Source: Sipunculus nudus
Lineage: Eukaryota > Annelida > Sipuncula > Golfingiida > Sipunculidae
NCBI GenBank assembly: GCA_026874595.1
Contig: CM049306.1
Coordinates: 49,796,019-49,860,018, forward strand
Length of the DNA stretch: 64,000 nt
Direction: 5' to 3'
Under the pieces are notes generated by a model. The model did no database searches. It was given only the letters and a program-made list of their open reading frames with translations, and was not told the origin of the DNA. Position numbers and translations under genes: made by a program. Positions 25,717 to 37,740 of this stretch are shown in pieces (positions within the stretch are counted from its first letter, which is position 1; each line of letters opens with the position of its first letter).

Positions 25717-28307
25717 TCCCCAGACAAAGTCGGGGGATACTATGTTTTCATACCGGTCCCGCCGCCGCCGCCGCCGCCGCCGCATATAAATCTTGTTGGC
25801 ACGATAACCCAAAAAATATTTCACGGAACTTTACCAAACTTGGTATATGTATAGATATGGGTGAGAGGACGACGCCTATTTAAAATGAGGTCATTACCTT
25901 TACTAGGAGAGTGTCCTTGACCTTGAATAGGTCCAATTTTGGGGAAAATCACACAAATTCTTTAATATCTCAAGAAATCTTGCATGGATTTATCCCAAAA
26001 TCAAGTTGATGGAAGATCATGGATAGGGTTGTCATGTTCCAGAAACTGGTGGCGCCACCTATTATTCTTTACTTGTTTTAATTGCCACCTTACAGTACTG
26101 TGAGCATTATAATTCAAAAACTAATGGACAGATTTCTTTTATATTATGCATATACATAGGTATTGGTTATGGGATGATGTTTATTTAAATTGGGGTCATG
26201 ACCTTTCCTATGATAGTGGCCTTGACCTTGAATATTGCCATATATGGTGAAAATCACACACCTCTTATGATATCTCCAGTGTTGATAGCCATATGGATTT
26301 CAAACATGACTTATGTATGGCCCACCATTAAAGTAAGAACCCTATAGGTTCTAGGGTCATGAGGTCAAAGGTCAAGGTCACTAGACTGGCATTTTAAAAG
26401 ATACTGTGGATGCATTTTAAGCCAAACTTTCATCTTAGGTCTTCCATCTTGAATATATAGCTCACTTGCCAGTAGTGGATGATCCATATAAATTTTGGGG
26501 TCACAAGGTCAAAGGTCAAGGCCACAGGAGCTATCTGTCCAAAAATTAGTTTCTGGATGATAATTCCTGCTTTTATAGATGTTTTGATTTCAAACTTGAC
26601 TTATATATGTCCCATTGAAAAAGCAAGACTCCAATTGATTTTGGGGTCATGAGGTCAAAGGTCAAGGTCACAGGACACATCTTTAAAAAGATTGTGGATG
26701 CATTTTCAGCCAAACATTTCATCTCAGACCTTTCATCTTGCACATGTAAGTCATCTGCCAATTGAGGAAGACCCCTATCAGTTTTGAGGTCACAAGGTCA
26801 AAGGTGAAGGTCACAGGAGCCACATGTCCAAAAATTAGTTTCTGGATGATAATTCCTGCTTTTATTGATGTATGGATTTCAAACTTGACTTGTATATGTC
26901 CCATTGGAAAAGCAAGACCCAAATTGATTTTGAGGTTATGAGGTCAAAGGTCAAGGTCACAGGACACACCTTTAAAAAGATGTGGATGCATTTTCAGCCA
27001 AACATTTCATCTCAGATCTTTCATCTTGCACATATAGTTCACCTGCCAAGAGAGGAAGAACCCTATCAATTTTGAGGTCACAAGGTCAAAGGTGAAGGTC
27101 ACAGGAGCCATCTGTCCAAAAATTAGTTTCTGGATGATAATTCCTGCTTTTATTGATGTATGGATTTCAAACTTGACTTGTATATGTCCCATTGGAAAAG
27201 CAAGACCCAAATTGATTTTGGGGTCATGAGGTCAAAGGTCAAGGTCACAGGAAACCTTTTTAAAAAGATTGTGGATGCATTTTCAGCCAAACAATTCATC
27301 TCATATCTTTCATCTTGCACATATAGTTCACCTGCCAAGAGTAGAAGACCCCTATCAATTGTGAGGTCACAAGGTCAAAGGTGAAGGTCACAGGAGCCAT
27401 CAGTCCAAAATTTAGTTTCTGGATGATAATTCCTGCTTTTACTGATGTATAGATTTCAAACTTGACTTGTATATGTCCCATTGGAAAAGCAAGACCTGAA
27501 TTGATTTTGGGGTCATGAGGTCAAAGGTCAAGGTCACAGGAAACCTCTTTAAAAAGATTGTGGATGCATTTTCAGCCAAACAATTCATCTCAGATCTTTC
27601 CTCTTGCATATATAGTTCACCTGCCAAGAGTGGAAGACCCCTATCAATTGTGAGGTCACAAGGTCAAAGGTGAAGGTCATAAGAGCCATCTGTCCAAAAA
27701 TTAGTTTCTGGATGATAATTCCTGCTTTTATTGATGTATGGATTTCAAACTTGACTTGTATATGTCCCATTGGAAAAGCAAGACCCAAATTGATTTTGGG
27801 GTGATGAGGTCAAAGGTCAAGGTCACAGGACACATCTTTAAAAAGATGTGGATGCATTTTCATCCAAACATTTCATCTCAGATCTTTCATCTTGCACATA
27901 TAGTTCTCCTGCCAAGAGAGGAAGAACACTATCAATTTTGAGGTCACAAGGTCAAAGGTGAAGGTCACAGGAGCCATCTGTCCAAAAATTAGTTTCTGGG
28001 TGATAATTCCTGCTTTATTGATGTATAGATTTCAAACTTAACTTGCATATGTCCCATTGGAAAAGCAAGACCAGATTTGATTTTGGGGTCATGAGGTCAC
28101 AGGTCAAGGTCACAGGACACCTCTTTAAAAAGATCAAGGTCACAGGACCAACATCTTTAACAAGATTGTGGATTGTTAGATGGAAGAAACAATGAATATG
28201 CCAAGTGTCAGTATATGCTGCTAAAAATGGGGGTCTATTTATAAAGGGGGTGGGGGCCTACTATGTCTGGGGATACTCTGGCACCTGCGGTGCCAAGAAA
28301 TGTCTAG
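25717..28307 (+). mobile_element. Helitron-like non-autonomous element, copy D (complete)
   Basis: Starts with TC after a host A (TCCCCAGAC at 25717) and ends CTAG at 28304-28307 before a host T. It has the same left-end hairpin, (CCG)n tract, GGTGGCGCCACC palindrome (26048-26059), about six ~290-bp units (anchors near 26552, 26846, 27130, 27419, 27708, 28000), internal GTCTGGGGATAC and 3' hairpin GGCACC-TGC-GGTGCC as copy B. Units carry AGGTCAAAGGTCAAGGTCA, for example 26652-26670. It ends 1.9 kb upstream of first exon 1B and is in the same orientation as the gene. Confidence 0.8.
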
Positions 28308-30162
28308 TTTATCATTAGTCACCTAATTGTTTCACTTATTTTCCTAAATATGACACATCCTGAATAGCTTCGTCCATATAGAAGAAATGGACCTTGTCAC
28401 AAAGTAAAAAAATCAATTTTTGATTTAAGAAATTTTGATTCAAACGTAATGTTGTTGTCCTATTAAGAATAAATTAAAATATGACAGGCCATATTCCATT
28501 TGTTTTGTTTTGGGGACGTAAATGTATGGTACGTCGGCGGTACAGACGCCACCCGTGTGACGAGGTTATGACGTGGTATACTCTGCACAGTGACACAGAC
28601 GTGATCAGGTGCAACGTGCACCGATGCGGTACATCCATTTGATGTGGTTTTCATACCGGAATGGATAAATGTTATAGTAGGCCCTAGTCATTGCAAAAAT
28701 AATATTGCTTGAGATGAAAACGGATTAAAGGGAAATTGATTGAGGCAAAATTGGATTGTTGTCAGGTGCTTCTGTTGATTTCGCATTTACCTGGTAAACT
28801 AAAAACACTTTCCCCCGCACCCCATGAACTGTAAAAGAGGAATTTTTTGTCTTTTCATTTTACTTCTCTTCTTGTCAGCTAATTTTGACATATTTTAGTT
28901 TTGAAGAATACTGTGATTGTAATAGAATAGTTGGTGGGTAAATTTCAGGGGCTGTTGATTTAATACCCCAACCCCTCAAAACCGCGTAGAACCCAACCGC
29001 TTTTATTCAAAGTTGCGATCAGCCTACACATTTAGTTACACCAATCATACTGAACACTGTGCGTGATGGTGAGAAATGTACTAATATGTAAGCATTTTAA
29101 GATACATTATATATTTTGTGTTTCTTGATGCTTCCTGATGGACATCCTATTCCTTTCACGGATGTGAGGTTACAAACTGCATTTGGGTAGTACCAAATTA
29201 TTTCATGCTAAAACGTGTCATGTATATGCAGATACACAATGGACCTTGGTCACGTGGTATTTTGAAGGAGTGTTTTCATGTCCGCTTTTATATAACCGCG
29301 CTTTGAACTATTACTGATGCAGGTACCTATATAGTGTCACTTCACTTACATGTGTACACGTTTATATGAATAGACACCTTGTCATCAGATAAATGATAAA
29401 ACACGCCGGGTGTAATAATAAACCAGCCCGCTGCCTAAGTTTGCGACTAATTAATAAGTCTAAAGGTAAATGTTTGGTTAAGGTGGTATAGCACCTTTTC
29501 AAGACACGTTGGGTCCAGTACCTTCGGTAGTGAAGCTGGGCCCGTTAATTAATTGCAAGGTATACAGTGTTCATTAGCATGGCACAAAGGTTTTGACAGT
29601 ACTTTATAGACGTACGCGCGTGATCATCCAGATGCCAAACCCTGATTAATTATCTTACTTCATGAGTGAGTGAAGCCCTACCTGTCGCGTTGAGAATGCA
29701 CATACGGCCGGAGTCCATACACCCACTACTGTTCCGGCTGACCCGGGCCAGAATGTCACCGAAAAGTGTTAAGTGGCTTAGCCAAGATGCTGCACAAATA
29801 TAAGGGGTCTCGGATTGTGTTTATTGTGTAGATTGTATAGAATTAGGAGCTGGGTTCAGATTTAGAGTATGATTATTCAGGGATAAGGTAGATATATCTT
29901 GGCCGAAGGCGGTGCCTATATATTGACCGGTGTTTGTATACAGTGAGGTTCGGGGACCGATTACTCACAAGACAACATCACGCTCTACTGGACGTATGTC
30001 TCAGCACACTAGGTGTAGGTTGATGATGGAGTGAGGGTTTCGAACAGACGACGCCAACATCAGAACAACGTAGCCAGATAGCAGAGACAGAAACGATTTA
30101 GGGATACCAACAGCTCCAGTGGCTACTATTGCTGGGACCAGGAAGCAATCTCAGCAAGAACA
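28308..30162. other. Putative promoter region of first exon 1B
   Basis: Unique sequence between Helitron-like copy D and exon 1B. A TATATATT string at 29917-29924 would place a start site near 29950 and give a 5' leader of roughly 210 nt, but such strings are common in this AT-rich DNA. GC content rises toward the exon. Confidence 0.3.
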
Positions 30163-30199
30163 ATGGGGGGCAAAAGCTCCAAACGTTTCTCCGCAGCCC
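30163..30199 (+). CDS. Alternative first coding exon 1B of the CARD-LRR gene (myristoylation plus basic patch)
   Basis: ATG with A at -3 opens 12 codons plus one base, MGGKSSKRFSAA, followed by a consensus donor GTAAGT at 30200. The leftover C joins GG at 35570 to make CGG (Arg), so translation runs on as RKTLSVDNLMDRRP into the main exon. Gly2 with Ser6 and nearby Lys/Arg fits the N-myristoyltransferase pattern with a basic patch as second membrane signal, an alternative to the cysteine pair of exon 1A. The full isoform would be 735 residues and the intron 5.4 kb. Expression is not shown; strength comes from donor quality, phase and motif together. Confidence 0.75.
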
Positions 30200-32132
30200 G
30201 TAAGTACAACATTAACCACCGAACGCTCGGCACCTGTAAACCACACTCTGACCTTCCGTGGCCAGTTTTTACGGACATACTCATTAGATGCATAGTTTAG
30301 AGAACACAGACCAGCTGTACAGTTAAGATGCCTCCTGTGCCGCTAGCTATTAATACTACGAAGCTCCCCAGGTTTAGCAAGTCGCACCGCAGTGCGCGAA
30401 AAGATATCCCTTTACTTGATGTTACACTGATGCAGGATTGGGATTACATTCAGAGTTGCGCTGGGAGGGTAAAGTACAGGATTTCTGACACTGTACACAC
30501 GTAGTGTCTGGGACCTCGGCCAAGTGAACTTGCCACTTGTTAGGTTGGGTTCGTCAGACGAGGTTTAAAGCCTTTTGAAGTTGCCTCCAATGTATTGTCT
30601 TGTTAAGAGACGGAAAAATTTGTGGATTTCGCTCCCGGAGCAATCGCTGGACCTCGGGTGCGCTTAAAGGGCTGCTGTCGGCTTGTCTGGTATGTTAAAA
30701 GGTCATTTAAGCCACAGGACTGTATAAAGTCAAAGCAGGGGATAAAGGTTTTAGTGTGGGGATACGCATACAGACAGCATGGAATGTGTACTAAGTACAA
30801 CCGCCGTGCCAGTGTCCCTCCAAAGTGCTCAGTGGTCGGTCGTTGTAATCCATGGAATGTAGTGTTAGGGTGACACATCCCGTCTGTCCGTGGTCACAAG
30901 GTCTGTTCTATCTATTTACACATAGGATACTGGCCGTACACCAAAAGGTAGGAGGTGGTGTTCATTAGTTTATCAGGCCGGTGAATACATTCATTACACT
31001 TTAAATATACCTGAGAGTTCAGACAGCATGTCTGTCATGGATACTAATATATTAATCTATATTTATTATTTTAAAGTTAATAACTTAGAATTCCGAGGGA
31101 GTTACGAGTCATTAAGCCTATAAAGGGGAGTTGCTAGTCATAAAACATATACAACTCCTAGTGATTCCTGTAATAAAAAGCATGACACAATTTTGAAGGC
31201 TGAACACTGGTTTGCATAGGTATGCTACCCAGGTAACATTTACAAGGGAACCATATATTTAATTCCATGCAAACAATGCTGAATTTTATTTTTAATTATT
31301 CAATTACAGATTCTTCGAAAACATACCATAGACGGAAACTTCTTTTATTTGCCAGTAATGTAAAAGGAAATGTGTGACTTCATGTACAAAATATTTTGTT
31401 TTATGTCTGTTGTATTTAAACCAGTGCATGGACTCGTATCTTGGCTGGCCAATGTTTACCCATACACATTCCGTGAGAGATTATGTCAGATCTGCTACCC
31501 TAACTTTATGCTGTCATTTGTCAGACAACGTTCCCGTAGGCCGCATCAGCCTTTATCTACCTCCGCCGTGTCGTTTTCCAGGCTTCCGTCAGATCGGACA
31601 AGGCATGCCTTGTGCTATATGAAGGGCTGGGCAGGAGATACTGGGCATTAAGCATTTGCTCTGGTAAATCAAGCCTACGGTGTACAAACACATACTGAGC
31701 TGTTTGCTCATACGAACACACACCGACAGTAGTCCGGTTGCCCCTCACTTCATCCCTCACCTTCAAGCTTTAGGGACTGACCCGACATCACACAGGTACG
31801 GGTTCAGTGTGTTTATAAATACGTGACCCACGATCATCACCTCTACATGAACAGAGATGCTCGAATGTCAATCTTTACAATGTAAATTCAAACGTGCAGT
31901 TGACGATGTCTCCTCTTTTAGCAGTTTAACATAGAAAATATGCAGTTGTGATTCTGGACTTGAGCAGTTCTAAAATTTAAAGTTTAGTTCTACTCTGAAA
32001 AGAAACACTTATTTTCATGAATAATTAATCGAAATTTATCGGTCGCTCCCGTCAAGGATGTATATATACTCAATGGGGCTCTGGTATGAGTTTACCAACC
32101 ATTAATGCTTCAACCTAAAAATGAATAAAAAA

Positions 32133-32134
<2 letters not shown>

Positions 32135-32211
<77 letters not shown>
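32135..32211. repeat. (TA)n microsatellite
   Basis: About 77 bp of TA with ACATATAC interruptions. Confidence 0.97.
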
Positions 32212-32212
<1 letters not shown>

Positions 32213-33351
32213 CCAGAAGCTGCAACAAATATACTCGCGTCTTGTCCCGCGTCCCTGTCCTCCACAGAGTTAGGTCGAAGTTTTTGTATAATACTATTCA
32301 TATTTGTAATGGGAAAAATAAACAAGCAGACATGGGGAAAAACATAACCTCCTTGCAGGCGGAGCGTCACAACTGTAATCAGACAAGGTTAAAATACTAT
32401 GCTTTTACTGGGCGTCAGGACTGACATGTTAATAAGGTCAAGGGGTGTTTTTCAGCGTTTTATTATCTGAGAGTGCCGACTTGGGGAACTTTAATCTACG
32501 CGTGGCATATCTGTGTTAATTACATTAATTTCCAGACAGACTGTATGTATGCAACGTTTAACCACATGGTATGTTGATTGTTGTGCAAATCACCCACTGA
32601 CTATCTGTTGCCATAGAAACAACTGGTGGAACAGTCACATATGTGTGTGTATGCGTGAGTGAGTGTCCTGTTTTGCCATGCATGATTCTGAAAACAAAAT
32701 ACACATTTTCTCATTTAACGTATGAATTATAGACTGAAATATTGCGCTGCACAATCAAAATCTTTTAAATATTTTATATATTATGAGGGGGTGGCATTGG
32801 CTCGTGCTTTGTTTATCCTCTATATGTAGGTGAATTAATCATATAGATCAGTATAGGACCATTCTGAGTATATTCACAGTTTATTCGCTCCCTATGGTGA
32901 ATATTACCGTCTCCTTTTTACGGCAGCCCTTTTTGTGTTCAAACGACTAGCTAGAGTACAATTGCATTGCTAGAACATAATACATGCACATGACAGCCAC
33001 AATAAAAAGGCATAATAACCAGACAAATAGTCCAGCACGTTGCCTCCATATTTCCAAAACTAAATGGGGAACTGTTTATTGCTGTATTATGCTGGGAATG
33101 GGAAGGATTCGTCCCAGCTGGAATGGACTAGGAAGTCCAAATGTCAGCGTGTAAACATTAATCTCCCAGCAGACACACAGGATGGGTCAGGATGATTTGT
33201 AATTACACGCTGTGACTTCTGTTTGGAGATGGCTTAAACAGTATGACGGATATTTTTTATTTTCGTAAATAATTTCGACGGGTTCCCTGCCACCTAATGT
33301 ATAACGGACAGACATATACGATAAACAATGTAAGTCATTTAAATTCAAGTC

Positions 33352-33357
<6 letters not shown>

Positions 33358-33396
<39 letters not shown>

Positions 33397-33470
33397 GCAC
33401 ATATAATATATATGTATTTATGTATATATATATATGTATATATATACACCGGTATATATATATATATTTA
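33358..33470. repeat. (TA)n microsatellite, degenerate to the right
   Basis: Pure TA to 33395, then TA-rich sequence with scattered substitutions. Confidence 0.93.
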
Positions 33471-35569
33471 TTTAGTGAACTTAAGCAGGGGAAGTTTTAC
33501 GTATACACGTGTAATGTCGACCAACAGTCACTCTGAAATGATCATGTAATGTGACCATCATGTATTTAGGCTTTGCTGAACTATTTAAAGATCCGGGGAA
33601 ACAAATGCACAGCAAGGAACACATAATCCTTTTTGAAATTCAGGTCTAATTAAGCAATCACCTAAGCTCCTGTTCATTGTTCAAAGTAAATTCAGATAAT
33701 GAATGAATGTTACGTCTTACCAGTGGTTTAGAAAAAGCCTTTCACGTCAGATACATGGGGTTCTGAAGAAAGCGTACTAATTTAAAGTAGCCACCAACTC
33801 TGATGTCTTTTTTTCATCAGTGTAAGCGGCTTAAGTAATTACTTCACCCAGTAAATGATAGCTTAATGACAGCTGTTTGTGATACATAAAGAATTTGGTA
33901 TAGGGGTTCTACCTTCCGGTAAATGAAGCATAACCTTTCATATTTAGCTCAGCATGAACTAGGGTTACTATGATTAGGTTAATGCATTGTAGTTTGTTAC
34001 GTAACTTAAATGAGTGTAGGAGTTAGTAACGCAGAAATGAATAAAGACCTGTATGTATACATTAACACACTATTGTTTCAAACATATTATATTTGCTACA
34101 TATATGCATGCATGCATACAAACATAATGTAGCAGTATGCATACATGCATACATACACATTTAATTATGACCAAACATAAATCCATGCAGATATTGACAG
34201 AAGAGGTGATAAAAATGAATAGAATACAAAGTATAGTCGGATACAAGTACAACTGAAACACCTAAATGCATGCATATAATAGTGAATATACATTCATACA
34301 ATTTTGTATATACTCTCTGGCATAAAGTTATTCAGCAATAACGTAGCTGTAAAATAAAACATGTTTTTATTTAATCGAATCATCACACAGAACATACTTG
34401 TGTACACTTACATACACACAACGTTTATATCAGGTGTGGAAATATTAATATTCTATATTATTATGTATAGCCAACATGAGCTCAGCAACCTGTGTTCAAG
34501 ATTTTATCCAGCTCATGGCTTTTATTATGTGTAGGCGTTATAAACCACATTACATCTACACAGGCTGCAGTGTAACGTTACTATGGGTGATCTGTTTTGT
34601 GTATTGCTTGTGTTCTTTCTTTGATTGTTCCAGTGTGCTGACATACCATCCTTTCTGGGTCTTTCACCCCACTCGAGGCTGGTTACATTATATTTAATAT
34701 GTACATTTTTAGTTATAAAAAATAGCCCATATGTCATGAATGCCTTTGATGGTTTTAAAGACAAGGGTACTATTGTGATCTTATTTCCTTTACATGCGGC
34801 AGTATAGTGCCCCGCTAGCTAAACGCATATGATTTCCTTACCATAGTGAACCGGATATGACAGGGCTAAATCTTATCTAAACATACCTCACATAGCTGCC
34901 CCTCGGTTGGAAGAAATGTAAAAAATATATAGCATACACAAAGACATTTAATGAAAGCAGCTGATAATCTGTTGCATGATGAACTGTTCTCTCTGTGACA
35001 GCGTTAACAACATCTGGAATCAACAGTGACTGAACACTGTGAAAGACATAATATTCAGCGGATGCATCTACGTCGTCTGCTCAGTTTCATGGTCCCCGCC
35101 CTTTCAGCTGCTTGATGTGTGTTCACTGGATAAACATGTACTAGAATACCCCTCCGAGTCTGATATTATGCATTGCTCCAGTCTGGTTAAGCACGGTTTA
35201 TTTCCCATGAGGGGCACTTACTTTGCTAGGGCATGGTTATCAGGTTTCATGTTTCTATTTTAATCTTTAATTCGTTTTAATATTAATGTAAACTTTCTCT
35301 CACTTTCATTTAAAATAAAGTATAAACAATTACACGTGTACATGCATATGTGTGTATATTGAGGAGGGGGAGTAACATAAATTGCTGTAATGTTAACATA
35401 GGTAATGTTAAAGTAGGAGATGATAATTACTCGGACGATGATTTATATTATAGTTTGTTCCTTAATATGAATATTTTCCATTTTCATTTTAATTGATTTC
35501 AAGAAATAAAACTCCCGTAAACATCAGACTCATAGAATGACGCTGGTATTTTCGTTGTTATCTTTCCAG

Positions 35570-37740
35570 GGAAGACCCTTTCTGTAGACAACCTTATGGA
35601 CCGTCGACCAATGGCGCTGGGTAACGGTCACCTTCCGTATCAGAGACCGACGAGTCAGGCTCTACTTCCAGTTCAGGACCCTCTGACTGTTTCAGCACCA
35701 CATGTCTTATATAGTGCTGGTAAACCCGTTGGCGTTGTAGCAGCGACACCTAGCGTCCAACCTCCAGAAAGTCCCGCATCCACAGTGGGCGAAAAGGATT
35801 TAACTTTGATGGACACTCCGACGCTTTCGAAGTACTCCGCCAGTGAAACTAATATGACGACGCTGTCATTCAGTACCAGTCCGACATCAACCTTAGTTGG
35901 TCGGAAGAAACCGCCACCTAAACCTCCTCGCATGAAAACCTGCTTGTTTCGCAGCAAGTCTACAAACGCGACCCGGTTTGACAGAGACCGTGACACCACA
36001 AGTCCAGGGAGGCAGTCCCTGCGCTCAGTCCTCAGTGAAGTCACCAATGCTCTTGACACTAGTCTCGCTGGTCTATCCATTGATGGTGTCCAAGCACACA
36101 TGAATATGGAAGAAGACGAGAATATGATTAAAAAGAAGATTTACAAAGTGTTCGCAAAAGCGCGGGAAGTTTTAGTGCCTGAACTAAACCCTATTTTTAT
36201 CGCCAAAGCATTGTGTGATGCAGAAGTGATTGACGTTGAAACCAGAGACAAAATCGCAACGACGCATTGCTCCGTGAACGCCTCAAATATGATCCTGGAT
36301 ATTTTGCTCACGAAAGGTCACGAGGATTTTCTTATATTTTGCGACATTCTCAAGAATGCCACAAAGCAAACCAATCTGGTTGACCTTCTCCTTGCAATTG
36401 ATGGACTGTTAGATGTTGTTGCAAGTTCGGAGGAGGCGACGACTGGTGCTTACGTGTGTCCGACTTGTACAAGCAAAAATAATAATGGGTCTCTCGGAGA
36501 TCTTCTCGCCGAGTCCTCGACTTTCGATTTGGATATAACGTACTGTGACGTCAGCGCTGGTGCTCAGATGTCAGTGAGTGATTACGTGGCAGAGAAACGT
36601 GCCAGGGAGAAAAGGGCCGGCGCAGAGGACGCCACTCCTATTTTATCTAACCTGGAACGTGACCGGCTTCCAAAGTACAAACCTGTGTTAAGTGTCAGTT
36701 TATTCAGTCATTGCCTGAACAGGGGCGGTATGGAAAACCTTAGTAAAGTGTTGGCTGAGCGGGAATGTATCAGGGAACTAACCATTGCCAAAAGTCACCT
36801 CGACGCCGTCGGCATGGAGATCCTAGGAGTAGCCCTGCAGAAAAACACGAGTCTAGCTAAATTGGACATCAGGTTGAACACTCTGGGTGATCAGGGTGCA
36901 TGTAGCTTAGCCAGTGGGCTGACCAGAAACAGTTCTCTTCGCTCGTTAAACATTACTAGCACCGGGTTGTCTGGTCCGGGCTGTAACCTTCTGGCGAGCG
37001 GCTTGTATCGTAATCATTCACTCATGGAGCTGGACATTGGCTTTAATGATCTCCAGGATTCCGGTTGTGAGGTGGTCTCCAGCGTCCTGGCTGGGAATTC
37101 CAACCTTCGTAAGCTTCGTATGAGGGACAATAACATCTCCCCGGAAGGTTGTCACCGGATTTTCCAATCACTCCGTCACAACTCGCGTCTCATCGTTCTG
37201 GATTTGAGCAGTAATAAGGTGAGCGACAAGAGCATGTTAACTCTGGCGGAGGTTTTACTAGTCAACAGGACATTAAAAGAGCTCAACATAGAGAATTGTA
37301 ACATTGGCCTCACTGGTTGTATGTGTTTAGCACGGGCGCTTAAGACAAATACCGTACTGAAAGTGCTGGAGCTTAGCATGAACCCGCTAGGGGACGCTGG
37401 AGTCGGAGCTCTGGCCGATGGTCTCAAATACAATCACGGCTTGGATATTCTGTGCTTGAACATGTGTAAAGTTGGTAACAAAGGGTTCATAACACTCCTT
37501 GGGGCCTTGAAATTCAACTCGACGCTTACTAGTCTAAAACTGTGTTATAACAATATTGGGAGCCCGGAAAATGTTGAGAAGTCGGCGACACAAAGTGACG
37601 ACTCCGCCGACGAAGTCGTGAGTCTAGAGGTGTTATACGAGAAATTGTGCAGTGTGCTACAGATGAACAAGGATTTAAAGGTATTGCTGTGGGGTAATAA
37701 GTTTATGGACCCTAAAACACGGGACTCGTTTGTTCAGTGA
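35570..37740 (+). CDS. CARD-like plus leucine-rich-repeat protein, main coding exon
   Basis: Preceded by a pyrimidine-rich acceptor (TCTTTCCAG), in phase 1, and open to TGA at 37738. Numbering from the internal Met at 35596 (714 codons): 1-170 is a Ser/Pro/Thr-rich probably disordered region with KPPPKPPR (105-112), a class II PxxPxR SH3-ligand motif; 173-275 reads as a CARD-like helical bundle (FAKAREVLVPEL, LDILLTKGHEDFLIFCDIL); 288-291 is a lone CPTC; 392 onward are ribonuclease-inhibitor-type LRRs of 28 residues, nine in exact register to 643, the tenth split by an acidic insert of about 22 residues, the eleventh closing the protein. There is no NACHT or P-loop, so it is not a canonical NLR. 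CARDs act by homotypic assembly in innate immune or death signalling; that role here is inference. All LRRs sit in one exon, unlike the one-repeat-per-exon layout usual in vertebrate NLR genes. Confidence 0.88.

Larger units (their letters stand above)
16148..30162 (+). other. Intron 1A, part upstream of exon 1B
   Basis: Long AT-rich intron if exon 1A is used. It holds a G23 run, a TA microsatellite, an AAT repeat near 24220-24245, a weak candidate first exon (22416-22467), a decayed dispersed repeat and Helitron-like copies C and D. The remaining sequence shows no supported exon. Confidence 0.5.
30200..35569 (+). other. Intron 1B (shared end with intron 1A)
   Basis: Runs from GTAAGT at 30200 to the acceptor TTATCTTTCCAG ending at 35569. 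It contains TA microsatellites at 32135-32211 and 33358-33470 and an ATGCATAC-rich stretch near 34100-34160. Open frames at 30600-30880 and 31370-31650 show no recognisable motif and are not called. Confidence 0.65.

Noticed and set aside
32331-32387. Met-Gly ORF start (MGKNITSLQ...) inside intron 1B
   Set aside because: The only nearby donor-like GT (GTTAAA) is weak and gives phase 2.
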